NCBI RefSeq assembly: GCF_024138715.1
Contig: NZ_CP092074.1
Coordinates: 1,178,001-1,242,000, forward strand
Reading direction: 5' to 3'
Length of the DNA: 64,000 nt
Origin: Emticicia sp. 21SJ11W-3
GTDB taxonomy: Bacteria; Bacteroidota; Bacteroidia; Cytophagales; Spirosomataceae
Under the pieces are notes generated by a model. That model worked only from the letters and a program-made list of their open reading frames with translations, was not told where the DNA came from and searched no databases. The translations under genes and the position numbers were made by a program. Position 1 is the stretch's first letter. Each line of letters starts with the position of its first letter. Positions 17,425 through 26,292 of the stretch are shown piece by piece.

Positions 17425-18234
17425 ATGAGGCACCTGCGCACAGGACAATTTCATGGGCAAACCAACCAGACTGTTAATCTGGGGGGTGTTACGCTTACTG
17501 ATACCGAATACACAGTGGATAAAGTAGACTGGCATTACCATGAAAACGCCTATTTTACTTTTATTCTGCAAGGCAATGTGATCGAAGGAAACAAGAAGGA
17601 AGTGTATAACTGCGAGGCAGGAAGCCTGTTGTTTCATCATTGGCAAGAGCCACACTATAATATTAAACCACCGGGCTTCACCCGGGGCTTTCATGTTGAA
17701 CTGGCGCATGATTGGTTCAGGCATCTTGATTTCGACATCAATCATCTTACCGGTAGTATTCATGTCTTAAACCCCGATTTGAAAATACTGCTTTATAAGA
17801 TTTTCAGGGAATCTAAATTGTCTGATATCACTACCGAATTGAGCGTGCAGACTATTCTGCTTGAATTACTGAGCAAAATGCATCAAGACCAACAAACTGC
17901 ATTGCATGGTAATCCTATTTGGGTAATAAGGCTCAGAGAATTACTGCATGACAACGTCACTGAGAATCTGAGCCTGTCTGAGCTGGCACTTCAACTCGGC
18001 ATCCACCCTGTTCATCTTTCCAGAGACTTCCCTAAGTACTTTCATTGCCGGCTGGGCGAATACATCAGAAAACTGAAAGTTGAAAAGGCCCTGTCGCTTC
18101 TAGCGCAAAAAAACAAATCTCTCACCGATATTACTTATGAATGCGGCTTTGCAGACCAAAGCCATTTTGCCCGTTGTTTCAAAGCTGTAAATGACGTTAC
18201 CCCTTTGGCTCATCGCCGTGTGCTTTTCGGCTGA
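17425..18234 (+). CDS. AraC-family transcriptional regulator
   Basis: 269 aa. The N-terminal half is a cupin-like sensing domain (WHYHENAYFTFILQGNVIEG, CEAGSLLFHHWQEPHYN) and the C-terminal 100 residues form two helix-turn-helix motifs: LSLSELALQLGIHPVHLSRDF and SLTDITYECGFADQSHFARC. This is the standard AraC layout for a regulator binding a small molecule. The adjacent serine hydrolase gene (70 bases downstream, with its own -7 box) is the simplest target, but nothing in the sequence proves that. No operator repeats were identified. Confidence 0.9.
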   Translation: MRHLRTGQFHGQTNQTVNLGGVTLTDTEYTVDKVDWHYHENAYFTFILQGNVIEGNKKEVYNCEAGSLLFHHWQEPHYNIKPPGFTRGFHVELAHDWFRHLDFDINHLTGSIHVLNPDLKILLYKIFRESKLSDITTELSVQTILLELLSKMHQDQQTALHGNPIWVIRLRELLHDNVTENLSLSELALQLGIHPVHLSRDFPKYFHCRLGEYIRKLKVEKALSLLAQKNKSLTDITYECGFADQSHFARCFKAVNDVTPLAHRRVLFG

Positions 18235-18275
18235 GGCATGTTAATTCTGTTCTATTTCAGGGCGCAGGTTTAGTG

Positions 18276-18283
18276 TATCTTTG
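18276..18283 (+). promoter_or_regulatory. Promoter -7 box of the serine hydrolase gene
   Basis: TATCTTTG, exact TAnnTTTG match, 21 bases before the ATG at 18304. Confidence 0.6.
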
Positions 18284-18303
18284 TGCTTTTAACAAATTGA
18301 ACT

Positions 18304-19947
18304 ATGAAAAAGCTAACACTGATTTTATTATTGCCTCTTTTTTATATTACAGCAAACGGGCAAAGCTCAGATTTGGTTAAAACCGATGGTATGGTTAATG
18401 CCTTGCATCAGGCCCATGTAGGCCGTATCACTTTTATGAATGGCAACATTCCGCTAGACGTGTATAAGGAAAGTGACTTCCTGACCAGTTTTGAGTTAAA
18501 GCCCGTCAGCGATTTAAACATCAGGCCTTTTCTGGCCAATTCTATCACCAATTATCTGCACCACCTGGCACCCGGGCTCAGTGAAGAAGAACTCAATAAA
18601 AAGGGAAACTATCAGTTCTCTTTTTATGTGGATGGCAGGCTCATTTATAAAGAAAACCTGCATCATGGTGCGGGTCTACGGAAGAGTACCACTACTACGT
18701 TCAGAGTGCCATTAACAACTTCGTCAGGTGAAGACTGGTGGGCGGTGTATATGTTTAACCGGTTTATGATGAATGGCGGCGAAACAGCACTTACTGATGG
18801 AGAGCACCAGTTCAGGCTTGAAATGCGCCCGTACCTAAACACAGGCGAAATAAAGGTTGGTGATTTAATAGCTCAGGGCGAGCTGAAACTGATTATAAAA
18901 ACGCCGGTGTTAACTAAAGAGCAGACTGAGATTCAGCCCATTCAACCTAATTCTGGCTGGCAGATTTCTAACGCCGCTATCGACAAACAAAAGATAGAAG
19001 GCCTGAATAAGAATATTCATCTCAATAAATTGAAAGAGATTACCGGAATTGTGGTGATAAAAGAGGGGAAACTTTTATTGGAAGAATATTTCAATAAAGA
19101 AGAACGAACCACATTGCACGACCCCCGCTCGGTCGGGAAGTCTTTTGCCTCAACCATGATTGGCATAGCCATTCATGACGGATACATTAAAAATGAATCA
19201 GAAACCCTGAAAAGCTTTTATGATTTAAAACAGTTTGCCAATTACAGCCCGGGTAAAGACAGTGTAAAAATTAGTGATTTATTGAGCATGAGTTCTGCGT
19301 TTGATGCCTCTGACAACAACAGCGATTCGCCGGGCAATGAAGAAAATATGTATCCTACTGCCAACTGGGTGAAATTTGCGCTTGATTTGCCGATGGATAA
19401 AGGCAAAGCCAATGGCAAACAATGGGATTATTTTACGGCCGGGGTAGTTGTGCTGGGGGATATACTGCATCGATCGGTACCGGGGGGCTTACAGAAATAT
19501 GCCGACACAAAACTTTTTAAACCACTTGGCATTAAAAATTACGAGTGGCAATTTACACCACAGCATGTGGCCAACACGGCAGGTGGTTTGCGTTTGTCGG
19601 CATTAGATTTTGCCAGATATGGCGAACTGTACCGGAACAAGGGCGTTTATAACGGGAAACAGATATTACCCGGGGAATGGGTTGCTAAAACTTTTACAAA
19701 GTATCTGCCTATTCCGGGTAGAACGAATGAGTACTACGGCTATTTGTTCTGGAATAAAACCTATGTTGTGAATGGCAAAAGTTACGAGGCATTTTATTGT
19801 ACCGGCAATGGCGGTAACAAGATTTATGTTTTTCAGAACATACCACTCACCATTGTTATTACTGCCAAAGCGTACGGCAGGCCTTATGCACACCCGCAGG
19901 TTGATAAAATGATGCAAGAATACATACTCCCGGCTGTGCTGAAATAA
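18304..19947 (+). CDS. Exported serine hydrolase, beta-lactamase (class C) fold
   Basis: 547 aa. Signal peptide MKKLTLILLLPLFYITANGQ. An N-terminal domain of about 200 residues of unknown type is followed by the beta-lactamase-related fold: nucleophile S276-V-G-K279 in DPRSVGKSFAST, the DLLSMSS segment, a Tyr-containing loop (QWDYFTAGVVVLGDIL, in the place of the YxN motif) and the Gly-rich strand GNGGNKIYVF near the C-terminus. Members act as esterases or D-aminopeptidases more often than as lactamases. The additional N-terminal domain is unusual for the plain family. It sits after an AraC regulator and ends at a very strong terminator. Confidence 0.86.
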   Translation: MKKLTLILLLPLFYITANGQSSDLVKTDGMVNALHQAHVGRITFMNGNIPLDVYKESDFLTSFELKPVSDLNIRPFLANSITNYLHHLAPGLSEEELNKKGNYQFSFYVDGRLIYKENLHHGAGLRKSTTTTFRVPLTTSSGEDWWAVYMFNRFMMNGGETALTDGEHQFRLEMRPYLNTGEIKVGDLIAQGELKLIIKTPVLTKEQTEIQPIQPNSGWQISNAAIDKQKIEGLNKNIHLNKLKEITGIVVIKEGKLLLEEYFNKEERTTLHDPRSVGKSFASTMIGIAIHDGYIKNESETLKSFYDLKQFANYSPGKDSVKISDLLSMSSAFDASDNNSDSPGNEENMYPTANWVKFALDLPMDKGKANGKQWDYFTAGVVVLGDILHRSVPGGLQKYADTKLFKPLGIKNYEWQFTPQHVANTAGGLRLSALDFARYGELYRNKGVYNGKQILPGEWVAKTFTKYLPIPGRTNEYYGYLFWNKTYVVNGKSYEAFYCTGNGGNKIYVFQNIPLTIVITAKAYGRPYAHPQVDKMMQEYILPAVLK

Positions 19948-19957
19948 AACAACCGGA

Positions 19958-19994
19958 AACGAAAAAAGTCGGGGAGCACCCGACTTTTTTCGTT
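19958..19994. terminator. Bidirectional terminator
   Basis: Sixteen-base perfect stem starting AACGAAAAAAGTCGGG with five-base loop GAGCA. T-runs are inside both descending arms, so it works in either direction for the serine hydrolase (plus) and the GroES-like gene (minus). Confidence 0.88.
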
Positions 19995-20014
19995 ATAAAC
20001 CTGCAAGTGAGCAA

Positions 20015-20392
20015 TCAGCCCAAGTCTTCAAATCTTTCCAGCATTAATATAGAGGCCTGCGGCAGAATTACGTATCTTTCGCCTTCATACATTACCTCAA
20101 TGGCATGTCTTTGCAGGTAAATGGCTAAATCTCCTTCTTGTGCCTGTAGCGGCATATACTTTACTTTTTCTTCAGTTTCTTTCCAGGGTTCGTCTTCGCT
20201 CTGTTGTGGTAAGGGATATCCCGGCCCTACTTTTATAATATAGCCAGACTGCACCTCTTCTTTTTCTGTTACGGTTGGGGGCAGGTATAAACCGGTATTT
20301 GTTTTATCAGCCGGATTGTTGGGCTTTACCAATACTTTGTCGCCTACGACAATCAGTCTTTTTAGTTTGTTATCTGCAGTTACGCCAATCAT
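20015..20392 (-). CDS. GroES-like co-chaperonin paralogue
   Basis: 125 aa from ATG at 20392. The cpn10 fold is visible: VVGDKVLVKPNNPADKTNTGLYLPPTV (mobile-loop region with TGLYLPP), VQSGYIIKVGPGYP, GDLAIYLQRHAIEVMYEGERYVIL and the ILMLE tail. It is longer than GroES by an inserted loop (QQSEDEPWKETEEKVKYMPL) and lacks an adjacent groEL. Bacteroidota often have such a second cpn10 besides the groESL operon. The mobile loop 'TNTGLYLPPTV' resembles the GroEL-binding loop, so interaction with GroEL is plausible but not shown. The frame is open nine codons upstream; the ATG at 20392 fits the family better. Confidence 0.85.
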   Translation of the reverse strand: MIGVTADNKLKRLIVVGDKVLVKPNNPADKTNTGLYLPPTVTEKEEVQSGYIIKVGPGYPLPQQSEDEPWKETEEKVKYMPLQAQEGDLAIYLQRHAIEVMYEGERYVILPQASILMLERFEDLG

Positions 20393-20508
20393 AAGTCGTT
20401 TATATATATAGAAGCACAAAATTAGTGGAAAATACCGGAGTGAAGCCTGGCAATTGCCCGGTTTTCATTCCGGTAGTATGTATCAAACGTTTAAGCAGAT
20501 AAAAAGGT

Positions 20509-22617
20509 TTACTTCAGAACCTGATACACAAGCAGCGCAGCTACATAAGCCAGCACCGACATGTAACCCAACTGAATAAGCGGCCATTTCCAACCTTTGG
20601 TTTCGCGATATACAGTAGCAATGGTACTCATACACATCATGGCAAATACGTAAAATATAAGCAATGAAAAAGAAGTGGCTACTGAAAACGCGGGTTGCCC
20701 GGTATTGGTGTTAATTTCATTGCGGAGCCTCTCTTTAATAGTAGATTCATCGTCAGGGTCGGCGCCTATGCTATAAATAGTAGAAACGGTACCTACAAAT
20801 ACCTCGCGCGCGGCAAAAGAAGTAATAAGTGCAATGCCTATTTTCCAATCATAGCCCAACGGGGCAATGGCAGGTTCAATAAACTTACCGAAATGGCCGG
20901 CATAAGAGTTCTCAAGGCGTACAGATGCTATTTTTGAGGCCAGGTCTTCTTGCGGAACGGTGGGGTTGTTGGCAATTACCTGTTGTTCAGCCTGAGTCAT
21001 TTCATCGCCGGGGCCATAAGATGCCAACACCCAAAGCACAATTGAAATGGCAACAATAACTTTTCCGGCTTCAAAAACAAAGGTTTTTACTTTTTCAAGA
21101 ATCATGAATCCTACCTGTTTCCATCGGGGCATTTTGTAGGTAGGCAGTTCCATAATGAAGTAACTTCTCTCTTTAGATTTCAGAATCAGCTTCATTATCC
21201 AACCGGCAATAAGCGCCGAGAAAAAGCCCAGCAGATAAAGGCCCATCAATGCTATACCCTGCAGGTTAAATATGCCCAGCACTTTGGTATCTGGCACAAC
21301 CAGCGCTATCAGTATAGTATAGATTGGTAGCCTGGCCGAGCAGCTCATTAATGGTGTAACCATAATGGTAATGAGGCGGTCTTTCCAGCTGCCGATGGTT
21401 CTGGCCGACATAATTGCCGGAACTGCACAGGCCAAACTGGATATTAATGGCACTACTGATTTGCCACTCATGCCAAAGCGGCGGATGAGCTTATCCATCA
21501 GTACTACCACACGTGCCATGTAGCCAGACTCCTCAAGAATTGAAATAAAAGCAAACAGAAAGGCAATTTGCGGAATAAAAATAACCACACCACCTATACC
21601 CGCAATCAGGCCATCGGTGAGCAGGCTTACCAGCGTGCTTTGAGGCAGAACAGATTTCAGCCATTCATTAAGGCCGGCTACTCCCTGGTCAATCATGTCC
21701 ATAGGGTATTCAGCAAACGAAAAAACAGACTGGAATATGAGGAAAAGAATGCTGAGGAAAATGACGTATCCCCAAATTTTATGCAAAAGAATTTTATCAA
21801 TTTTTTCTGAAACCGTTTCTTTCTGTTCGCCGGTTTCATCTATTACCTGTGAGAGGGTTCCGCTTATATCATGATAGCGATTGATGGTTTCGGCAGATTG
21901 AAACTCGTCTGCATTGAAATCATATCTCAAGACCAGATTTTGCAGGTCTTTCTGCTTTTCATCTCCCAGAAACATCATCTTAGGCGATTGCGCCGCGTAT
22001 TGTAAAGCCAGGTATTTGTTAGATACATTGTACTTTTTGCGCACCTCTGAAGCTATGTTTTCAGACTTTTCATCAAAGACAGGCAAATTAGCATGTATCC
22101 GTTTTACTTCCAGCTGGTTTAAGATGGTATATTTCAGCCCTTCAATACCTATACCCTGGCGGGCGTTTAGTTCTACCACCGGTACACCCAGGATTTTAGA
22201 TAGTTTTCCCGAATTGATTGATATGCCCATTTCATCGGCCACATCCAGCATATTCAGTGCCAGTATGGTTGGTATTCCCAGGTCGCTCACCTGCTCAAAA
22301 AGCAGCATATTGCGTTTCAGGTTAGACGCGTCGGCAACCACAACGGCCACATCCGGGTATTCGGGGTGGTCGGGGTTAGCCAGTACTTCTAAAACTACCT
22401 GTTCGTCGAGCGAGTTGGGGTAAATGCTGTAAGTACCCGGCAAATCAAGAATTTCAATATCGGTTTTGGAATCTAACCGGCAAAAACCCACTTTTTTATC
22501 AACCGTAACACCCGGGAAATTTCCGATTTTCTGGCGAAGTCCGGTCAGCTGATTAAAAAGAGAAGATTTACCCGCGTTAGGATTCCCCAGGAGTGCAACA
22601 ACTTTTTTATCTTTCAC
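20509..22617 (-). CDS. feoB: Ferrous iron transporter FeoB
   Basis: 702 aa inner-membrane ferrous iron importer. The N-terminal G domain has ALLGNPNAGKSSLFNQLTG (G1), the LPGTYSI of DLPGTYSI (G3) and LNMLDVADEM (G4), followed by a guanine dissociation inhibitor-like helical region to about residue 270. The membrane part has the two Gate motifs (SCSARLPIY around residue 425, and the second Gate region AAREVFVGT near 605). The C-terminus ends in a short hydrophobic helix. It follows feoA by 37 bases on the minus strand; the pair forms the feoAB unit. A Fur site was not recognised. Confidence 0.95.
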   Translation of the reverse strand: MKDKKVVALLGNPNAGKSSLFNQLTGLRQKIGNFPGVTVDKKVGFCRLDSKTDIEILDLPGTYSIYPNSLDEQVVLEVLANPDHPEYPDVAVVVADASNLKRNMLLFEQVSDLGIPTILALNMLDVADEMGISINSGKLSKILGVPVVELNARQGIGIEGLKYTILNQLEVKRIHANLPVFDEKSENIASEVRKKYNVSNKYLALQYAAQSPKMMFLGDEKQKDLQNLVLRYDFNADEFQSAETINRYHDISGTLSQVIDETGEQKETVSEKIDKILLHKIWGYVIFLSILFLIFQSVFSFAEYPMDMIDQGVAGLNEWLKSVLPQSTLVSLLTDGLIAGIGGVVIFIPQIAFLFAFISILEESGYMARVVVLMDKLIRRFGMSGKSVVPLISSLACAVPAIMSARTIGSWKDRLITIMVTPLMSCSARLPIYTILIALVVPDTKVLGIFNLQGIALMGLYLLGFFSALIAGWIMKLILKSKERSYFIMELPTYKMPRWKQVGFMILEKVKTFVFEAGKVIVAISIVLWVLASYGPGDEMTQAEQQVIANNPTVPQEDLASKIASVRLENSYAGHFGKFIEPAIAPLGYDWKIGIALITSFAAREVFVGTVSTIYSIGADPDDESTIKERLRNEINTNTGQPAFSVATSFSLLIFYVFAMMCMSTIATVYRETKGWKWPLIQLGYMSVLAYVAALLVYQVLK

Positions 22618-22654
22618 CTTACATCTAGTAATTTAGTACATCAGGCCAGCGTAC

Positions 22655-22900
22655 TTATGCCTGACTGGGTTTTAACACAATGGTTGCCGCTTCTTTTTTA
22701 CGGAGAGACAGATGGTAACCAGCAACTCTGATGCCAACAGGGCAGCCCAACGGAGCAATAAAATCAAGGGTAACCTCAGTACCGGGCAGACAACCCATCT
22801 CCAGTAATTTTAATGACATAGAGGGGTCTCTGAAGCCATTAATGATTCCTTTCTCTCCAATGTTTAGGTCTGCAACGGTTTTTTCTGAAAACTTCACCAT
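22655..22900 (-). CDS. feoA: FeoA domain protein
   Basis: 81 aa SH3-like protein that associates with FeoB and is needed for ferrous iron uptake. Family features are VADLNIGEKGIINGF, LKLLEMGCLPGTEVTLDF, APLGCPVGIRVAGYHLSLRKKEA. It starts the feoAB transcript. Upstream on the minus strand is the near -7 match TAAACTTG (one mismatch to TAnnTTTG). Confidence 0.93.
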   Translation of the reverse strand: MVKFSEKTVADLNIGEKGIINGFRDPSMSLKLLEMGCLPGTEVTLDFIAPLGCPVGIRVAGYHLSLRKKEAATIVLKPSQA

Positions 22901-23099
22901 TACTTATTTAGAATTATTTTAAATAGAACGCAAGTTTAACAGTTTTTGTTCGCAAAAAAAAATGATTTTTAGCATACTCTGCACAGGGTAAGGCCTAAGC
23001 ACCCACAGAGCGGTATTAATACTTGCAATTAATACTTTTTTAATTGGCGTATTATTGAAAAAAGTAACAAAAATCATAAAATGCTAAGCGTTTGCATAG

Positions 23100-23107
23100 T
23101 ACATTTG
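23100..23107 (+). promoter_or_regulatory. Promoter -7 box of the ccm operon
   Basis: TACATTTG, an exact TAnnTTTG match, about 42 bases before the ccmB ATG. It overlaps one of two TTTGCATA copies (23091 and 23103). Confidence 0.55.
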
Positions 23108-23148
23108 CATAACGATAACACCTCATCTGTAATTATTAGTACGGGTAC

Positions 23149-23811
23149 ATGCAAGAAATAAAAGCACTGATAGAAAAAGAAATACGTTTAGAATGGCGCC
23201 AGAAATATGCCCTTAACGGTATGCTTTTGTATATTATCAGTACAATTTTTGTTTGTTATATGAGCTTTAAGCTAAAAGTAGACGAGATAGAACCCATTAC
23301 CTGGAACACCCTGTTATGGATAATTCTGCTGTTTTCGGCGGTTAACTCAATCACCAAGAGTTTCACGCAAGAGGGCGCCGGGCGCCAACTCTATTATTAT
23401 ACGTTGGCCAGCCCACAGAGCATCATTCTGTCTAAGATTATTTACAACACCATGTTGATGCTGGTGCTGTCGTTACTGGGTTTTCTGATATACCTTGTTA
23501 TGATGGGTAATCCGGTTATGAACCTGCCGATGTATCTGGTTTGTCTTGTACTGGGGGCCATCGGTTTTGCTACTACACTTACTATGGTGGCTGGTATTGC
23601 CTCAAAGGCCGAGAATACCTCAACGCTGATGGCTATTCTGAGTTTCCCGATTATTTTGCCCATGCTGATGATGGTTATCAAGTTGTCGAAAAGTGCGATG
23701 GATGGTCTGGGCTGGGAGACAAGCTATGATGAAATTGCCATCTTACTGGCTATTGATGCCATAGTGTTGAGCATTAGTTACTTGCTTTTTCCGTATTTGT
23801 GGAGAAGCTGA
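23149..23811 (+). CDS. ccmB: Haem exporter permease CcmB
   Basis: 220 aa with six hydrophobic spans, the standard CcmB length. Typical segments are the N-terminal EIKALIEKEIRLEWRQKYALNG, LLWIILLFSAVNSITKSF, and the helix-rich C-terminal half with LVLGAIGFATTLTMVAGIASKA. It is the membrane part of the CcmAB transporter used to release haem from CcmE during cytochrome c maturation. The ATPase gene ccmA is not adjacent here. It heads the ccmB-ccmC unit, 33 bases from ccmC. Confidence 0.92.
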   Translation: MQEIKALIEKEIRLEWRQKYALNGMLLYIISTIFVCYMSFKLKVDEIEPITWNTLLWIILLFSAVNSITKSFTQEGAGRQLYYYTLASPQSIILSKIIYNTMLMLVLSLLGFLIYLVMMGNPVMNLPMYLVCLVLGAIGFATTLTMVAGIASKAENTSTLMAILSFPIILPMLMMVIKLSKSAMDGLGWETSYDEIAILLAIDAIVLSISYLLFPYLWRS

Positions 23812-23844
23812 CAAGTTTGAATTTGATAATGTTTTGATAGATTT

Positions 23845-24507
23845 ATGAGAAAATCGTGGTGGAAAATTTTATGTGTAGTGCTTTTGTTCTACACAGTTAT
23901 ACAGGGGATTGTGGGCAAAATACCACGCCAGCCTATTGTGAACGAGACTTTGAGGAATGTTTATTTTCATGTGCCTCTGTGGTTTGGTATGATGACCCTC
24001 ATGGCAGCCTCAGTATGGTTTGCTGTTAAATATCTAAGAAACGGAAACGTACAGGATGACGAATATTCGTCTGAGTTTGCCAATACTGCCATATTGTATG
24101 GCATTTTGGGCTTTCTGACAGGGGCTTTATGGGGTAACTATACCTGGGGAGACCCGATACCCAAAGACCCGAAAATTATTGCCGTTGAGGTGGGTCTGCT
24201 TATTTACTCTGCCTATTTTGTATTAAGAAGCTCTTTTGATGATGACCAAAAAAGAGGCCGGTTGTCGGCAGTTTACAATATATTTGCCTTTGCGGCCTTT
24301 ATGCCTTTGGTATGGATATTACCGCGAATGACAGACTCATTGCACCCTGGCAACGGGGGGAACCCCGCCTTTGGTAAGTATGACATGGATAACAGCGTGA
24401 GAATGGTGTTTTACCCAGCTATTATCGGCTGGACACTCCTGGGCGTATGGATGACAAGCCTGAGAATCAGACTGAGAGTTATTAAGCGGTTGAAGACTGA
24501 ACAATAG
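23845..24507 (+). CDS. ccmC: Cytochrome c maturation protein CcmC
   Basis: 220 aa integral membrane protein of the haem-handling (CcsA/CcmC) family that loads haem onto CcmE. Six spans are visible; the conserved His pair is represented by NVYFHVPLWFGMM and by a later His (SLHPGNGGNPAFG). The Trp-rich haem-handling motif is reduced: LWGNYTWGDPIPKDPK has the first WG and YTWG, but lacks the later Trp residues usual for the motif. ccmD, its normal downstream partner, is displaced by an inserted gene pair (24522-26288). Confidence 0.9.
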   Translation: MRKSWWKILCVVLLFYTVIQGIVGKIPRQPIVNETLRNVYFHVPLWFGMMTLMAASVWFAVKYLRNGNVQDDEYSSEFANTAILYGILGFLTGALWGNYTWGDPIPKDPKIIAVEVGLLIYSAYFVLRSSFDDDQKRGRLSAVYNIFAFAAFMPLVWILPRMTDSLHPGNGGNPAFGKYDMDNSVRMVFYPAIIGWTLLGVWMTSLRIRLRVIKRLKTEQ

Positions 24508-24521
24508 TAGAATAGTTTCTT

Positions 24522-25820
24522 ATGGAAAGGATAATTATCAAAAACTTCGGCCCAATAAAAGACGTTGATTTACAAATCAATGACTTTATGATTTTTATTG
24601 GGCCGCAAGCAAGTGGTAAGAGTACTATTGCGAAGTTGATATACTTCTATAAGAATTTACACAATGAAATCAGAAAGTTTTTATTTGAAAGAATTGCTAA
24701 TCTTGGAATAAGAGAGTTTTCGGAAAAGTATGAGCAAAATTATGCTTTAGGTTGTTTGGAATTTTATTTTTTTGATATTTTCCCAGATACAAAAATTTAT
24801 AAAGGATCAAATATTTATTTTTACTTTAATGCAAACTTTGCTCTTAAAATAAAAATAGATAATAATGGTGAATTGAATATTTCTTTACCAATAGAATTTG
24901 CAAATGATTTTGAGCGTACTCTTTCTGAAGCTAAAGAATTATATGATATAGACAGAGAAGACTTTAATTCCGCTGCAACTAAAGCCCAAGCTAGGATAGA
25001 TAGCTTTATCATTAAAACCTTAGATAGAACCTTTAGTGATAACCTTTATATTCCGGCGGGGAGGGGATTTATTTCCGTTATTTCAAGCCAAATTTTTAAC
25101 TTAAAAACAGAGAATTTGGACTATTTTATAAAAGAATTTGCCTATGCAATTAGATTTATAAGAAATGATATTACTCTGAGTGAATCAAATTTAATCAATC
25201 AATCAGAAGAACTAAAGGAGAAATATCTTTCAATTTATCGGATTTTAAATAGACTTCAATCGAGGATATTGAAAGGACGTTATTTATATGATAAGATAAA
25301 TCAGAAAACTGGGATTGAAATTGGAAATAATGATTTTATTCCTTTGGATAAGGTCTCATCAGGTCAGCAAGAAGCAGTTTGGGTCGTTCAATATCTAATT
25401 TACAGGATTTACCAAATCTCTTTACGTTCTTCCTTTACTGTTATTGAGGAACCAGAGGCTCACTTATACCCAGAATCTCAAAAAAGTATTACAGAATTAA
25501 TTGCAGTACTGGTGAATTTGTTAAATAATCAAGCCTTAATAACAACTCATAGCCCCTATATTTTGGCAGCAGTTAATAATTTACTTTATGCGAATAAAAT
25601 TGGTAAAACTCATGAAAAAGAAGTTTCTGAAATAGTAGATAAAAACTTATGGTTAGATTTCAATCGTGTTGATGCTTATTTTGTAGGAGGAGAAGGGAAT
25701 GAAGGGAAAATCAAAAGAATTATGGATGATGAACTAGAAATGATAGAGAATCAATATTTAGACAGTGCATCAAGCATAATTAATCAAGAGTTCGATTTAA
25801 TATATGATTTAGAAGACTAA
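24522..25820 (+). CDS. ABC/OLD-like AAA family ATPase of the ccm-embedded pair
   Basis: 432 aa. Order of motifs: IIKNFGPIKDVDL N-terminal strand typical of SMC/RecF/OLD ATPases, Walker A GPQASGKST (27-35), a helical middle with YIPAGRGFISVI (177-188), ABC-signature-like SSGQQEAVWV (279-288), Walker B VIEEPEAHLYP (307-317) and the H-switch TTHSP (341-345). There is no C-terminal Toprim domain, unlike OLD nucleases, and no membrane span. A nuclease-like small gene starts three bases after its stop, so the two are coupled. Base composition is far more AT-rich than in ccmC (12 G+C in 24841-24900 against 28 in 24361-24420). Role in anti-phage defence is inferred from similar ATPase-nuclease pairs. 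Confidence 0.85.
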   Translation: MERIIIKNFGPIKDVDLQINDFMIFIGPQASGKSTIAKLIYFYKNLHNEIRKFLFERIANLGIREFSEKYEQNYALGCLEFYFFDIFPDTKIYKGSNIYFYFNANFALKIKIDNNGELNISLPIEFANDFERTLSEAKELYDIDREDFNSAATKAQARIDSFIIKTLDRTFSDNLYIPAGRGFISVISSQIFNLKTENLDYFIKEFAYAIRFIRNDITLSESNLINQSEELKEKYLSIYRILNRLQSRILKGRYLYDKINQKTGIEIGNNDFIPLDKVSSGQQEAVWVVQYLIYRIYQISLRSSFTVIEEPEAHLYPESQKSITELIAVLVNLLNNQALITTHSPYILAAVNNLLYANKIGKTHEKEVSEIVDKNLWLDFNRVDAYFVGGEGNEGKIKRIMDDELEMIENQYLDSASSIINQEFDLIYDLED

Positions 25821-25823
25821 AAA

Positions 25824-26288
25824 ATGAGTAGAAAAAGTTTTCATCAATTTGATTCTAATTGTGAAAATCATAACAATGATAAAAGAGGAACAATTGTATT
25901 AACTGATATAGGTAAATCTCAATATAAAGTTTTTAATCCTAACAAAAAAAGAGTTTCAGAGTTAAAAGTTGATGGTTGCCTTATTAAGATTGGAGAGCGC
26001 TGTGATTATCTTTTACTCGTTTCGAATGATTCTCAATTTAAAAATAAGGATGCTTATTTCGTTGAATTAAAAGGTTCTGATTTAATGAAAGCAATAAGCC
26101 AAATAGATGCGAGTATTGAAACATTAAAAGGCAAATTAAATGACTTTAAAAGAGTATTTGGGCGAATTGTATTAACAAAAAATAATGTTCCGGATTTAAA
26201 TAATACTGCCATCATAAAACTTAGAAATAAACTAAAAAAGATGGATGGTAATTTGATATATAGAGTGAAACTTGAAGAACAAATTTAA
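25824..26288 (+). CDS. Small PD-(D/E)XK-like protein of the ccm-embedded pair
   Basis: 154 aa, no signal peptide. RCDYLLLVSN with D61, followed after 19 residues by YFVELKGSD with E81-L-K83, and Q93 in a helix right after, matches the D..ExK and helix-Gln pattern of Holliday-resolvase/restriction-type PD-(D/E)XK nucleases. The rest is Lys- and Asn-rich. Sequence family is not recognised by name, so nuclease activity is inference. The gene begins three bases after the ATPase stop and ends four bases before ccmD, so the pair is probably transcribed with the ccm genes. AT-rich like the ATPase gene and unlike the ccm genes. Confidence 0.75.
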   Translation: MSRKSFHQFDSNCENHNNDKRGTIVLTDIGKSQYKVFNPNKKRVSELKVDGCLIKIGERCDYLLLVSNDSQFKNKDAYFVELKGSDLMKAISQIDASIETLKGKLNDFKRVFGRIVLTKNNVPDLNNTAIIKLRNKLKKMDGNLIYRVKLEEQI

Positions 26289-26292
26289 AAAT

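Noticed and set aside
22901-23148. Fur box upstream of feoA
   Set aside because: No sequence resembling a standard 19-bp Fur palindrome could be aligned.
24522-25820. ATPase as an OLD nuclease
   Set aside because: No C-terminal Toprim domain; the nuclease-like part is in the separate next gene.
24522-26288. ccm-embedded pair as PARIS or Septu proper
   Set aside because: The small protein is neither an obvious Toprim/DUF4435 nor an HNH nuclease; only the general ATPase plus effector layout is shared.
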